Positions 8,865 through 18,040 of a stretch of DNA of 64,000 nt are shown in pieces. Numbering within the stretch: position 1 is the stretch's first letter; each line of letters opens with the position of its first letter. The DNA comes from Marinifilum sp. D714 (GTDB lineage Bacteria > Bacteroidota > Bacteroidia > Bacteroidales > Marinifilaceae): contig NZ_JALPNU010000013.1 in NCBI RefSeq assembly GCF_030851345.1, positions 1 through 64,000 of the forward strand. Reading direction: 5' to 3'. Below the pieces are notes generated by a model. That model was given only the letters and a program-made list of their open reading frames with translations. It had not been told where the DNA came from and did not search any database. A program made the translations under genes and the position numbers.

Positions 8865-10058
8865 ATGAATTTAAGATTCGTTTTATCGGCTTTACTGGCA
8901 GTAGCTTTAATATTGCCTGTAAGCGCAAAAAAGAAGAAGGAAGAAAAGAAATCTTACCAATTTACCATAGAAAAACAGTTGGATGCGACCTCGGTAAAAG
9001 ATCAGCACAGATCAGGAACTTGTTGGTCCTTTGCAACCATTTCATTCATCGAATCGGAACTGCTGAGAATGGGTAAAGGGGAGTTTGACTTATCAGAAAT
9101 GTTCATTGTGAACAGAAACTATCACCTTCGAGCAAAAGATTACGTTCGTTTCCATGGAAAGAAAAGCTTTTCTGCAGGAGCCGAAGGTTGGGATGCCATG
9201 AATGTGGTAAAAAAGTTTGGAATGATTCCGCAGGAAGCTTATTCAGGCAATACATTTGATGAAACTTTGCCTGTTCATGGAGAAATGGATGCGGTTTTAA
9301 AGGCTTATGTGGATGCTGTTGTGAAAAACAGAAATAAAAAATTGACTCCGGTTTGGATGAAGGGATTCGATGGAATTCTAGATGCTTATTTGGGAGAGAT
9401 TCCTGTGACTTTCAACTATAAAGGAAAGGAATACAGTCCAAAATCGTTTGGCGAAGAATTGGGTATTAATCCAGATGATTACATTACCATTACATCCTAC
9501 AATCATCATCCTTTTTATGAATCATTCATTTTCGAAGGTCCGGATAACTGGTCGCTAGGAGAGGTTTACAACCTGCCAATAGATGAAATGATGCAATGTG
9601 TGGATCATGCCATAGAAAATGGATACAGCATTGCCTGGGGTAGTGATGTAAGTGAAAAGGGATTTGCTTTTAGAAAAGGAGTTGCAGTTGTACCTGATAC
9701 GGAAGTAAAAAACATGGCTGATTCGGAAATTTCGAAATGGCAAAACATGAGTCGTGATCAGAAAGCTGCTTATGGAACCGAGTATCCTGTAAAAGAAAAG
9801 GCAATAAGTCAGGAAATGCGCCAAATGGCTTTCGATAACTACCAGTCAACCGAAGATCATTTGATGCACATGACTGGGATTGCTAAAGATCAGAATGGAA
9901 CCAAGTATTATTTAATCAAGAACTCTTGGGGAACCGATTTGAACAATTACGAAGGGTATTTTTATGCATCGAAAGCATTTGTACAGTATAAAACTGTGGG
10001 ATTAATGATGCACAAGGATGCAATTCCGGCTGTCATTAGAAAAAAGTTGGGACTATAG
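8865..10058 (+). CDS. C1-family aminopeptidase (bleomycin hydrolase / PepC-like), secreted
   Basis: This papain-like cysteine peptidase has 397 residues. A signal peptide (1-21) is followed by a lysine-rich stretch. The catalytic motif GTCWSF has Cys53, the histidine lies in LMHMTG and the Asn in IKNSWG. Unlike cytosolic PepC it carries a signal sequence, as is common for Bacteroidota homologues, so it works outside the inner membrane on peptides. A strong hairpin terminator follows. The divergent M49-like gene shares the 188-base upstream region. Confidence 0.88.
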   Translation: MNLRFVLSALLAVALILPVSAKKKKEEKKSYQFTIEKQLDATSVKDQHRSGTCWSFATISFIESELLRMGKGEFDLSEMFIVNRNYHLRAKDYVRFHGKKSFSAGAEGWDAMNVVKKFGMIPQEAYSGNTFDETLPVHGEMDAVLKAYVDAVVKNRNKKLTPVWMKGFDGILDAYLGEIPVTFNYKGKEYSPKSFGEELGINPDDYITITSYNHHPFYESFIFEGPDNWSLGEVYNLPIDEMMQCVDHAIENGYSIAWGSDVSEKGFAFRKGVAVVPDTEVKNMADSEISKWQNMSRDQKAAYGTEYPVKEKAISQEMRQMAFDNYQSTEDHLMHMTGIAKDQNGTKYYLIKNSWGTDLNNYEGYFYASKAFVQYKTVGLMMHKDAIPAVIRKKLGL

Positions 10059-10110
10059 CAATGAAATATACATGATGTGTTGGAATAGAATTTATCATGG
10101 AATAAAAATG

Positions 10111-10140
10111 AAATGCGTTTCGAAAGAGACGCATTTTTTA
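10111..10140 (+). terminator. Terminator of the C1 aminopeptidase gene
   Basis: The stem AAATGCGTTTC / GAGACGCATTT has one G-T pair and a 4-base loop, followed by a T-run on the plus strand. It lies 50 bases past the stop at 10058. Confidence 0.8.
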
Positions 10141-10256
10141 TGAATCAAAAACACTCCATTACTGCTCGAGTCCTCAAGAGTCGTTTGGCTTTAGAAAGGG
10201 ATTGAGATAGAATTGCGAACCAACATTAAGAGCTAATCTTTTAGTTGAAATTAGCT

Positions 10257-10838
10257 TTAATCGATATCTAATTGATATTTATTCAGTAAGCCTTCAAGGT
10301 TAAATGCTGAAAATTTCGCTTTCTTTACTTTATTAGATTCAGGGTCAATCGAAAAGTTATTTGCCGTTTTAAAATTCACTTTTTCTAGATTAGTATTTAA
10401 AAATCTTGCACCTGTAAGGTCACAATCGGAAAATATTGAAGATGATAAATTCACCTCCGAAAAGTCAGTCTCTTTCAAAGAGCATTTATCGAATTTTGTT
10501 TTCATCAATTTTGTTCCAAAGAAGGTTGAATAATCCAAGAAACAATTGTGAAAAGAAAAAGAGAACATGAATCTGTTGCATTCCGAAAAATCAACTCCAA
10601 GAATTTTACACTCTTTGAACTTTGCATTTCGAAAACCTGCACCTCGAATTTTCGCCATTGAAAAATCGCAGTTTTCAAAGTAGCAATCTTCAAAACTGTT
10701 ACCAATAAGGTCACTTTTTGAAAAGCTACATCTTACAAATTTACATTTAAAAAACTCTCTATCCCTTAAAGTTTTTTCTGAATAGTCTATATTTTCAAAT
10801 AATTTTCTTTCGTGTATTTTTATTTCAATTGTCATCAA
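10257..10838 (-). CDS. Pentapeptide-repeat protein
   Basis: The 193 residues are built almost entirely of pentapeptide repeats with central Phe or Leu (for example CKFVRC, CDFSMA, ADF/TDFSEV, SIFSDC, ARFLNT), between about residues 25 and 160. They end in a short helical tail (FNLEGLLNKYQLDI). Such proteins form a right-handed quadrilateral beta-helix. The Qnr and McbG members mimic DNA and protect topoisomerases, and the size and C-terminal helix resemble that group, but function cannot be assigned. There is no signal peptide, so it is probably cytoplasmic. Two Mets open the frame (MMTIEI); either may be the start. Single gene. Confidence 0.85.
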   Translation of the reverse strand: MMTIEIKIHERKLFENIDYSEKTLRDREFFKCKFVRCSFSKSDLIGNSFEDCYFENCDFSMAKIRGAGFRNAKFKECKILGVDFSECNRFMFSFSFHNCFLDYSTFFGTKLMKTKFDKCSLKETDFSEVNLSSSIFSDCDLTGARFLNTNLEKVNFKTANNFSIDPESNKVKKAKFSAFNLEGLLNKYQLDID

Positions 10839-11070
10839 TCTTATTCTTTGCTAATTACTTTATAATTCAGACTTTTTGCATAATTTCCACTATTTGGCGG
10901 TCCCATTTTTAAAGGATAAACGTAATAAATTTATTTCGGCACTTCAAATGTTCCGCAGTCTTTCCTTACGTAAAGTGGATGGGCTGGTTCTTGTCAGAAT
11001 CGGCAGGCTTGTGCTCTATATCCCACCAAATGATGATTTGGAATGGGAAATGTCTCATAAAGGGCAGGGG
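10839..11070. other. Non-coding stretch, less AT-rich than its surroundings
   Basis: No convincing gene is seen between the pentapeptide gene and the SulP terminator. About 10880-11070 is visibly richer in G and C than neighbouring spacers and holds only short frames, including an 82-codon plus frame and a 30-codon minus frame ending in a Pro-Ile-His-Phe-Thr tail, neither with a credible domain. It may be a dispersed repeat or a decayed element. Confidence 0.4.
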
Positions 11071-11071
11071 A

Positions 11072-11110
11072 GTAAACAAAAACACCTCCTCCCAGCGTGG
11101 GAAGGAGGTG
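11072..11110 (-). terminator. Terminator of the SulP gene
   Basis: The stem CACCTCC / GGAGGTG (11083-11110, extended by CCCA/TGGG) is followed on the minus strand by TTTTTGTTT. It lies about 58 bases after the SulP stop. Confidence 0.8.
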
Positions 11111-11168
11111 AAAAAAAAGTCTGAGGAAAAAGATTCCTCAAACAGGTATTTTCTAATATTTTAAAGCC

Positions 11169-12779
11169 TTACTCAATTTTTGCTTTATCTGTTACAACAT
11201 AGTAACGAGGGTCATCGATATCTCGAATAATTACAGTTCTAAAATGATCATCAGCACGATTCAGCAAGTTAATACAGTCTTCACTCAAGTGCTTCAACTT
11301 AATGGTTTTTCCTGCATCTTCGTATTTCTTCACCAAACTGCTAATGGCTTCAATTCCCGAGTGATCAGAAACTCTTGATTCAATAAAATCAATTTCTACA
11401 GATTCAGGATCGTTTGCAATATCAAACTTGTTCATAAAGGTAGTAATTGATCCGAAAAACAGAGGTCCCCAAATCTCATAAACTTTGGTGCCGTCTTCTT
11501 TCATCGATTTACGGGCACGAATTCTTCTTGCATTCTCCCATGAGAAAACCAGTGCGCTCACAATTACACCTACAAGAACTGCAATCGCCAAATCGAAAAT
11601 AACGGTTAAACCGGATACTAAAATCAGTACGAAAGCATCAGATTTTGGGATTTTATTTAGAATACGGAAGCTCGACCATGCAAAGGTTCCGATAACTACC
11701 ATAAACATTACACCAACCAATGCTGCGATAGGAACCATTTCGATATATGGAGCAGCAAATAGGATAAATGCCAATAAGGTAACAGCAGCAATAATTCCTG
11801 ATAATCTTCCACGACCACCAGACTTTACGTTGATTAATGACTGTCCGATCATTGCACAACCACCCATTCCACCGAAAAATCCAGTAACGATATTGGCAGC
11901 ACCCTGTGCCATACACTCGCGGTTACCATTACCACGACTGTTGGTAATCTCATCCAATAGGTTCAATGTCATAAGAGATTCGATCAAACCAATAGCGGCC
12001 AAGATTGAAGCATATGGCAGTACAAATTTGATGGTTTCCCATGTGAAAGGAACCATGGTAAATAGTTGCGACTGGAATGTTGGCAAACCACCTTCCAAAC
12101 CGGAACCACCACCATCTCTAATGAATGATCCAACGGTGCTAACATCTAATCCTCCAAAAATTACAATGGCCGAAACTACCACAATACCTGTTAAGGCTGC
12201 TGGAATTTTAGAGGTTAATTTTGGTAGGAAGAACATGATTGCCATGGTTAAAATTACCAATCCAATCATGGTGTAAAGTTCTGCTCCGTGTAACCATACA
12301 GCTTCTCCTGCTATTTTTTCGGTAAACATTCCCAATTGAGAAAGGAAGATTACAATTGCCAATCCGTTTACGAATCCCATCATTACTGGATGCGGAATCA
12401 AACGAACGAACTTACCAAATTTGAACACTCCGGCTAAAAACTGAATGATACCAGTAAGAACAATTGTAGCGAACAGGTAATTTAGTCCCATATTTTCTAC
12501 AGGAGTAGCCATAGCCATTCCCATTTCGTTTCCTTCTTTTACAAGGCTAACCAATACCACAGCCATTGCTCCGGTTGCACCGGAAATCATACCCGGACGA
12601 CCACCAAATACCGAAGTAATTAATCCGATCATAAAAGCGGCGTATAAACCTACCAAAGGATCTACACCAGCTACAAATGCAAATGCAACAGCTTCTGGAA
12701 CCAAAGCAAGCGCAACGGTTAAACCGGATAAAATATCATCTTTAGAATTCTTAGCTTTCTTTTTGAAAAAATCTACCAT
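11169..12779 (-). CDS. SulP-family inorganic anion transporter with STAS domain
   Basis: This 536-residue inner-membrane transporter has the SulP hallmark N-terminus (DILSGLTVALALVPEAVAF at about 15-33), a string of hydrophobic helices to about residue 420, and a cytoplasmic C-terminal STAS domain (about 435-530, VYEIWGPLFFGS). SLC26/SulP proteins carry sulfate, bicarbonate or dicarboxylates; the substrate here is not determined. It is encoded alone. A TATTTTTG element (12811-12818, minus strand) upstream fits a Bacteroidota -7 box. Confidence 0.9.
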   Translation of the reverse strand: MVDFFKKKAKNSKDDILSGLTVALALVPEAVAFAFVAGVDPLVGLYAAFMIGLITSVFGGRPGMISGATGAMAVVLVSLVKEGNEMGMAMATPVENMGLNYLFATIVLTGIIQFLAGVFKFGKFVRLIPHPVMMGFVNGLAIVIFLSQLGMFTEKIAGEAVWLHGAELYTMIGLVILTMAIMFFLPKLTSKIPAALTGIVVVSAIVIFGGLDVSTVGSFIRDGGGSGLEGGLPTFQSQLFTMVPFTWETIKFVLPYASILAAIGLIESLMTLNLLDEITNSRGNGNRECMAQGAANIVTGFFGGMGGCAMIGQSLINVKSGGRGRLSGIIAAVTLLAFILFAAPYIEMVPIAALVGVMFMVVIGTFAWSSFRILNKIPKSDAFVLILVSGLTVIFDLAIAVLVGVIVSALVFSWENARRIRARKSMKEDGTKVYEIWGPLFFGSITTFMNKFDIANDPESVEIDFIESRVSDHSGIEAISSLVKKYEDAGKTIKLKHLSEDCINLLNRADDHFRTVIIRDIDDPRYYVVTDKAKIE

Positions 12780-13071
12780 GTTTTAAAACCTAAAATTTTG
12801 ATTAAGGGCGCAAAAATAGGCTTTTGGTTTGAACTGGCATGCACTTTATATCAATAAATTGTAAATATTTTGAGCGAAAACGATATAAAACCAATTGGCA
12901 ATTAAGAATTAACAATTATCCACTCTAAATTTGCTTAAAGCGAGGTAAAATATTTTTTTCTGCTATTTCTAATTTCCTTAAATTGATATCAGCAAAACAA
13001 TCCTGATTTATACACTCTTACCCGAAAGGGATTACATGATTTGGTTTGATAAAAATGATTATCAGTAAGAG

Positions 13072-13338
13072 ATGAAAAGAGTAATTAAGGACTATAAAAG
13101 TATTGGAATGGATTTGTTGCAATTGTTGATCAAATCTTTTCCAGATGGAATCTACGAAGATGATTTAATAAAAATCACAAAGCCTAATGGTAAGAAAATT
13201 AATGTGATTGAATTACGTACCGAAGATACTGTATACTTAATTAAAATGGATAAGGAAATGCAATCGCAAATGGATTCCTTTACTGGAGATTTTGAAGGCT
13301 TAGATCCTTATTCGGATGGATACAGAGATGGAGTTTAG
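13072..13338 (+). CDS. Hypothetical protein, 88 residues
   Basis: This is an acidic, soluble small protein with no signal peptide or membrane segment, mixed alpha/beta in character, with a C-terminal [11 protein letters not shown] tail. I do not recognise the family. Its stop overlaps the dxs stop by four bases, tail to tail, which supports it being a real compact gene. ATG start; the 292-base region upstream of it, shared with the SulP 5' side, has space for a promoter. Confidence 0.65.
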   Translation: MKRVIKDYKSIGMDLLQLLIKSFPDGIYEDDLIKITKPNGKKINVIELRTEDTVYLIKMDKEMQSQMDSFTGDFEGLDPYSDGYRDGV

Positions 13339-15248
13339 TTTGTGTGTTTTGCCAGTACTTTGTTTACAGTTGCTATAATTCCTTCTTTGTCGTAACCACA
13401 TTCTTTGTAGAGTTCTTGCTGGGTTCCTTGTTCAATCCATTTGTCAGGAACTCCAAGGCGGGTTATTCTGCTTTGGTATCCATTATCGCTCATAAATTCT
13501 AAAACTGCTGATCCCAATCCACCAACAATACAACCATCTTCAAGAGTAATGATATTATTGTGTTTCGATAATACTTCATGCAGCAATTCTTCATCAAGAG
13601 GTTTCAAATATCTCATGTCGTAATGAGCGATAGACATTCCCTCTTTTTCCAATTCTTCAATGGCGTCCATTGCTTCTGTTCCGATTGCTCCGATTGATAG
13701 AATGGCTAAATCGTCACCCTCTTTTAGTTTTTGACCTTTTCCAACAGGCAGAATTTCAAAATCTTTTTTCCAATCAATAATTCTACCTCTTCCGCGAGGG
13801 TAGCGAATAGAAAATGCACCCATATTTTCCTGTTGAGCGGTAAACATGAGATTACGCAATTCAATTTCGTTTAATGGAGCTGCTATGGTTAGGTTTGGAA
13901 CACAACGCATAAAAGCAAGATCGTAAACACCATGGTGAGTTGCACCATCGGCACCAACTAGTCCACCTCTATCCAAACAGAAAACAACATTTACACCTTG
14001 TAAGGCTACATCATGAATTACCTGATCGTAGGCACGTTGCATAAAGGATGAGTAGATGGCACAAAACGGAACTTTTCCCTGTGCAGCCAATCCGCCTGAG
14101 AATGTAACGGCATGTTGTTCTGCAATACCAACGTCAAAGGCTCTTTCGGGCATTGCTTCCATCAGTTTGTTCATTGAACTGCCAGTTGGCATTGCAGGAG
14201 TAATCCCTACAACCTTGTCATTCATTTTGGCAAGATCAACCAATGTTTCCCCAAATACATCCTGAAACTTTGGTGCTTGTGGTCCATTGTCCGTTGATTT
14301 TATAATTTCCCCGGTTTCCTTATCGAATTTACCAGGAGCATGCCAATAGGTTTGATCGATTTCGGCTTGTTTAAATCCTTTGCCTTTTTTGGTAATGCAG
14401 TGCAGGATTTTTGGTCCGGGAATCTTTTGCAAATCACTCAATACTTTTACCAAATGATTTACATCGTGACCATCTACCGGACCGAAATATCTAAAGTTAA
14501 GCGCTTCAAAAAGATTGCTTTGCTTTAGTAAAATGGTTTTTACACCGTTTTCAACTTTTTGAAACAACTTTTGAGTATTAGGATTGATTCTGTTGAATTT
14601 CCCAAGAAGTCTCCATACATCGTTTTTAACCTTGTTATAAGTTTGCGATGTGGTGATGTCCAGAAGGTAATCATTCAAACCACCGGTATTTGGATCGATA
14701 GCCATATTGTTATCGTTCAGGATTACCAATAAGTCGGCCTTGTTACCAGCAGCATTGTTCAAGCCTTCGAAAGCTAAACCTGCCGTCATCGAGCCATCTC
14801 CAATTACAGCAACCGTTTTTCTATCAGTTTCTCCTTTTAATTGGGCAGCTACAGCCATTCCTAATGCTGCAGAGATAGAAGTCGAAGAGTGACCTACAGT
14901 GAAAGAATCGTATTCACTTTCTTGTCTGTTGGGAAACCCACTAATTCCTTTGTATTGACGATTGGTATGGAAAATATCTTTTCTTCCGGTAAGGATTTTG
15001 TGTCCGTAAGCCTGATGACCAACATCCCAAACCAAGTTGTCATATGGAGTATTCATGACATAATGAAGGGCAACAGTAAGTTCAACTACACCCAAGCTGG
15101 CACCAAAGTGACCTGGGTTATTTGATACCTGTTCAATAATTTCCTGTCGCAATTCAGAACATACCTGAATCAAATCATCTTCAGAAATCTTTTTAAGATC
15201 TTCCGGATAATTAATCTGATCCAATAATTTTTTATCTGCTTGCGTCAT
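13335..15248 (-). CDS. dxs: 1-deoxy-D-xylulose-5-phosphate synthase
   Basis: This enzyme condenses pyruvate and glyceraldehyde 3-phosphate with thiamine diphosphate, the first step of the MEP isoprenoid pathway and a source of DXP for thiamine and pyridoxal. It has 637 residues, the normal length. Seen are [13 protein letters not shown], the ThDP motif GDGSMTAG...NDNNMAI, the GIAEQHAV loop and [15 protein letters not shown], followed by the transketolase C-terminal domain. An unusually good Shine-Dalgarno sequence (AAGGAGG, about 15258-15264 on the minus strand) precedes the ATG by about ten bases. Confidence 0.97.
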   Translation of the reverse strand: MTQADKKLLDQINYPEDLKKISEDDLIQVCSELRQEIIEQVSNNPGHFGASLGVVELTVALHYVMNTPYDNLVWDVGHQAYGHKILTGRKDIFHTNRQYKGISGFPNRQESEYDSFTVGHSSTSISAALGMAVAAQLKGETDRKTVAVIGDGSMTAGLAFEGLNNAAGNKADLLVILNDNNMAIDPNTGGLNDYLLDITTSQTYNKVKNDVWRLLGKFNRINPNTQKLFQKVENGVKTILLKQSNLFEALNFRYFGPVDGHDVNHLVKVLSDLQKIPGPKILHCITKKGKGFKQAEIDQTYWHAPGKFDKETGEIIKSTDNGPQAPKFQDVFGETLVDLAKMNDKVVGITPAMPTGSSMNKLMEAMPERAFDVGIAEQHAVTFSGGLAAQGKVPFCAIYSSFMQRAYDQVIHDVALQGVNVVFCLDRGGLVGADGATHHGVYDLAFMRCVPNLTIAAPLNEIELRNLMFTAQQENMGAFSIRYPRGRGRIIDWKKDFEILPVGKGQKLKEGDDLAILSIGAIGTEAMDAIEELEKEGMSIAHYDMRYLKPLDEELLHEVLSKHNNIITLEDGCIVGGLGSAVLEFMSDNGYQSRITRLGVPDKWIEQGTQQELYKECGYDKEGIIATVNKVLAKHTN

Positions 15249-15363
15249 GTACGAAATTCCTCCTTATACCGTTAAAAATATTGCACGAAGATAATAAATA
15301 ATTAACAAGTAATGTTGGCATGTTATTCGTATATAAAACGCCGTATTCATATATTTGTTTAGG

Positions 15364-15527
15364 TAATACCAAATTAACTAAAGACTAAGCAATAAAATTA
15401 TTTCTTTTGCACTTCTGCTTCATTAAAAAAGCTGCGTCGTAACTCTGCTATGACTTACTTTTTTATCTTGCACAAGCACAAAATATTCTAATTTTAAAAA
15501 GCTTATCCTTTAATGAAATTGGTATAA
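15364..15527. repeat. 164-bp long imperfect palindrome (MITE-like element)
   Basis: The two halves of this non-coding segment are imperfect reverse complements about a centre at 15445/15446. The ends are TAATACC and GGTATAA, the inner core is GTCGTA / TATGAC around a 7-base loop, and intermediate blocks such as TTAACTAAAG.CTAAGC / GCTTATCCTTTAATGA match. The transcript could fold into one long hairpin in either direction. The symmetry and inverted ends suggest a miniature mobile or dispersed repeat. No second copy was noticed in this window. Confidence 0.65.
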
Positions 15528-15561
15528 GAGAGTTCTATTACTAATAAAAGTATTATTTAAA

Positions 15562-16572
15562 ATGATTAAAAAATTAAGCCCATCAATATTCGCTTTGTTA
15601 TTAGCGGTAAGTCTTTTTTCATGTGTTCCGACAAGGCAATATCAAGAACTTCAGAACAAACAGGCCAATTGTTTAGAAGAACTTGAAATGCAGAAAGAGA
15701 AAAATCTTGAATTGAGTGAGAGTAATAACGAGCTGAAAGGAAAATTGGATGTTTTAAAAGGAAAGTATGACAATATTCTTTCTGATACCATTGCTTTATC
15801 CAGAAGATTACAATCAGCACGAGAAAGGTTAAGCAGAGCAGAACGAAGCAATCGAGATTTGATGGATCAATTGGCAGGTATGCAGGCTGGTAATGCTAGA
15901 GAAACAAAAGCTTTACTCGAACAAATCCGTAAAGCTCAAAACGATTTGCAACTGCGAGAAGATGAGGTTTTGGCTCTTGAAAAGCAAATGGATGCTCGAA
16001 AGAGAAAGTTGGATGCATTGCAGGCAGAATTGGGAAAAAGAGATCAAAAGCTTAGAGAGTTGGAATCGGCCCTAAGAAGGAAAGAAGAGGCAGTAAAAGC
16101 TCTAAAGGATAAAGTAATGAGTGCATTGACAGGTTTTGAAGGAAATGGTTTGTCAATTAGCACCAGGAATGGAAAGGTTTATGTTTCTATGGATGAGAAA
16201 CTCTTGTTTAGATCTGGTTCTTATACTGTTGATCAACGCGGTGTTCAGGCATTGGGACAATTGTCAAAAGTATTGGCTCAAAATAAGGATATCAATGTAA
16301 TGATTGAAGGACATACCGACAATGTACCTTATAATGGAAGCGGTGTTTTAAAGGATAACTGGGATTTAAGTGTAAAAAGAGCAACTTCAATTGTAAGAAT
16401 CATTATTAAGAATAAAGGAGTGGCTCCAAAACGATTAACGGTTGCAGGTCGTAGTAAGTATGTTCCTGTTGAAACCAATGCAACTTCGGCAGGACGAAGC
16501 AAAAATCGTAGAACAGAGATTATTTTGACTCCTAAGTTGGATGAGTTGTTTCAGATTTTGGAGAGTAACTAG
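15562..16572 (+). CDS. OmpA-family lipoprotein with coiled coil
   Basis: This 336-residue protein opens with a lipoprotein signal (SLFSC, Cys21). A long charged coiled coil (about 25-195) leads into a C-terminal OmpA-like peptidoglycan-binding domain (about 215-330) with EGHTDNVPY, the DLSVKRA helix and the SAGRSKNRRTEI signature. It is probably outer-membrane anchored and reaches the cell wall, in a structural role. The long palindrome lies just upstream and may affect its expression. A REP-like hairpin without a T-run follows the stop. Confidence 0.9.
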   Translation: MIKKLSPSIFALLLAVSLFSCVPTRQYQELQNKQANCLEELEMQKEKNLELSESNNELKGKLDVLKGKYDNILSDTIALSRRLQSARERLSRAERSNRDLMDQLAGMQAGNARETKALLEQIRKAQNDLQLREDEVLALEKQMDARKRKLDALQAELGKRDQKLRELESALRRKEEAVKALKDKVMSALTGFEGNGLSISTRNGKVYVSMDEKLLFRSGSYTVDQRGVQALGQLSKVLAQNKDINVMIEGHTDNVPYNGSGVLKDNWDLSVKRATSIVRIIIKNKGVAPKRLTVAGRSKYVPVETNATSAGRSKNRRTEIILTPKLDELFQILESN

Positions 16573-16581
16573 GTTTTGAAG

Positions 16582-16601
16582 AGACGCACGGCTGTGCGTC
16601 T
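16582..16601. repeat. REP-like perfect hairpin
   Basis: AGACGCAC and GTGCGTCT form a perfect 8-bp stem around a GGCT loop, 10 bases after the OmpA-family stop. No T-run follows. It is GC-rich against an AT-rich background, more like an extragenic palindromic repeat than a terminator. Confidence 0.6.
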
Positions 16602-16645
16602 GTACGTCAATAAAATTATTTTACGTTTGAGTGAAAAATAAAGTC

Positions 16646-17434
16646 ATGAACTTAAATAAAACAATCATCGGCATGGTACATTTGCAAGCCTTGCCAGGAA
16701 CACCCAACAGTAAGCACAGTATCGAAGAAATTTGTGAAATTGCAGTTCAGGAAGCTAAAACTTATGAAGAAGCTGGCCTGGATGCCATCATGATTGAAAA
16801 CATGCATGATGTTCCTTACCTTAAAGGCGCAGTTGGACCGGAAATTACTGCAAGCATGGCGGTAGTGGCAAAAGCCATTCGCGAAGCGGTTGACTTAGCA
16901 TTGGGCATACAAATATTGGCCGGAGCTAATAAAGAAGCTTTAGCAGTGGCCAAGGCTGCAAATTTTCAGTTTATAAGAGCAGAAGGTTTTGTGTTCGGAC
17001 ATGTGGCGGATGAGGGGTATATAGATTCTTGCGCTGGTGAACTATTGAGATACCGCAAAGCAATAGGAGCCGAAGATGTGAAGATCTTTACCGATATAAA
17101 AAAGAAACACAGTTCGCATGCCCTTACTGCCGATGTTGACATTGATGAAACCGCAAAAGCTGCTGAATTTTTCCTGAGTGATGGGCTAATTGTAACAGGA
17201 TCATCAACAGGGAAAGCTGTGTATCTTCACGAGTTAAAAAGTTTGAAAGATAAGGTTCAAATTCCGGTATTGATAGGATCGGGGATTACTGCTGAGAATC
17301 TGGAAGAATATTGGAATTATGCTGCGGGCTTTATTGTTGGCTCACATTTTAAGGAGAATGGTTTTTGGAAGAATTCAATATCGAAAGAGCGTTTAAAGAT
17401 ATTTGTGGAGAAGGTGAAGCAGCTTAGAAAGTAG
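16646..17434 (+). CDS. BtpA/SgcQ-family TIM-barrel protein
   Basis: This protein of about 262 residues begins IIGMVHLQALPGTP and contains GLDAIMIENMHDVPY, IQILAGANKEAL, FIRAEGFVFGHVADEG and the C-terminal VLIGSGIT / GFIVGSHFK. These are the family hallmarks of a phosphate-binding TIM barrel. BtpA was named for photosystem I accumulation in cyanobacteria, but in heterotrophs the role is unclear, probably a sugar- or nucleoside-related enzyme. ATG at 16646 is chosen over an upstream GTG at 16631. A strong terminator follows. Monocistronic. Confidence 0.85.
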   Translation: MNLNKTIIGMVHLQALPGTPNSKHSIEEICEIAVQEAKTYEEAGLDAIMIENMHDVPYLKGAVGPEITASMAVVAKAIREAVDLALGIQILAGANKEALAVAKAANFQFIRAEGFVFGHVADEGYIDSCAGELLRYRKAIGAEDVKIFTDIKKKHSSHALTADVDIDETAKAAEFFLSDGLIVTGSSTGKAVYLHELKSLKDKVQIPVLIGSGITAENLEEYWNYAAGFIVGSHFKENGFWKNSISKERLKIFVEKVKQLRK

Positions 17435-17459
17435 AATCCGTAATTAATAATAGAATTGT

Positions 17460-17494
17460 AAAAGTCCAAGGGATAATATCTCTTGGACTTTTTT
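17460..17494 (+). terminator. Terminator after the BtpA-family gene
   Basis: The stem AAAGTCCAAG / CTTGGACTTT is followed by a T-run, 25 bases past the stop. Confidence 0.85.
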
Positions 17495-17548
17495 TGTATG
17501 TACAAGCTAATATTTAAAGCGATTTTATACAATCTAAACTATAAAATT

Positions 17549-17614
17549 CGTTCCTTAACGAGAAAGATAGTTAAGGAACGAGAAAAATAGTTGATAAAAC
17601 GAAAAAAATAGTTA
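17549..17614 (+). promoter_or_regulatory. Putative BlaI operator region: three direct repeats and a dyad
   Basis: Three copies of ACGARAAARATAGTTR start at 17558, 17578 and 17599, 20-21 bases apart, so they face the same side of the helix. The first overlaps a perfect 11-bp inverted repeat (CGTTCCTTAAC 17549-17559 / GTTAAGGAACG 17570-17580). They end about 50 bases before the BlaI start, where an autoregulating BlaI/MecI repressor would be expected to bind. Confidence 0.5.
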
Positions 17615-17662
17615 CATTTGAATTGTCAACATTATTCATGGTATATAAAAAAGGTAATTTAA

Positions 17663-18037
17663 ATGCATACAAAACGATTAACGAAACGGGAAGAAGATGT
17701 AATGAAGATATTGTGGAATGCAGGTAAAGGTTTTGTGAAAGACTTGCTAAAACAGCATTCGGAACCTAAACCACACTACAATACTTTTAGTACAATTATT
17801 CGCGGATTAGAGGAAAAAGGCTTTGTATCTCACAATTCCTATGGTAATACACATGAATATTATCCGGTAATAACAAGAGAGGAGTATCGGAAGCTATTCA
17901 TTAAAAATGTAGTATCGGATTATTTTGAATCTTCCTATAAAAGTGTGGTTTCATTTTTTGTGAAGGAAGAAAAACTAAATGTTGATGATCTTAAGGAACT
18001 CATTGATCTGATTGAAAAAAAAGAAGAAAAGGAGTAA
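17663..18037 (+). CDS. BlaI/MecI/CopY-family transcriptional repressor
   Basis: This 124-residue winged-helix repressor has LTKREEDVMKILWNAG at its N-terminus (the family signature), the recognition helix region NTFSTIIRGLEEKGFV and a helical C-terminal dimerisation domain. It lies three bases upstream of an M56 sensor peptidase gene, the usual BlaI-BlaR1 arrangement. In Bacteroidota such pairs rarely control beta-lactamase; here no beta-lactamase is near, so the pair may sense cell-envelope stress and regulate itself. Direct repeats upstream are candidate operators. Confidence 0.92.
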   Translation: MHTKRLTKREEDVMKILWNAGKGFVKDLLKQHSEPKPHYNTFSTIIRGLEEKGFVSHNSYGNTHEYYPVITREEYRKLFIKNVVSDYFESSYKSVVSFFVKEEKLNVDDLKELIDLIEKKEEKE

Positions 18038-18040
18038 GCT

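Noticed and set aside
11485-12276. Long plus-strand open frame (263 codons) inside the SulP gene
   Set aside because: It is antisense to a clear SulP transporter gene and has no recognisable domain; it arises from the codon bias of the real gene.
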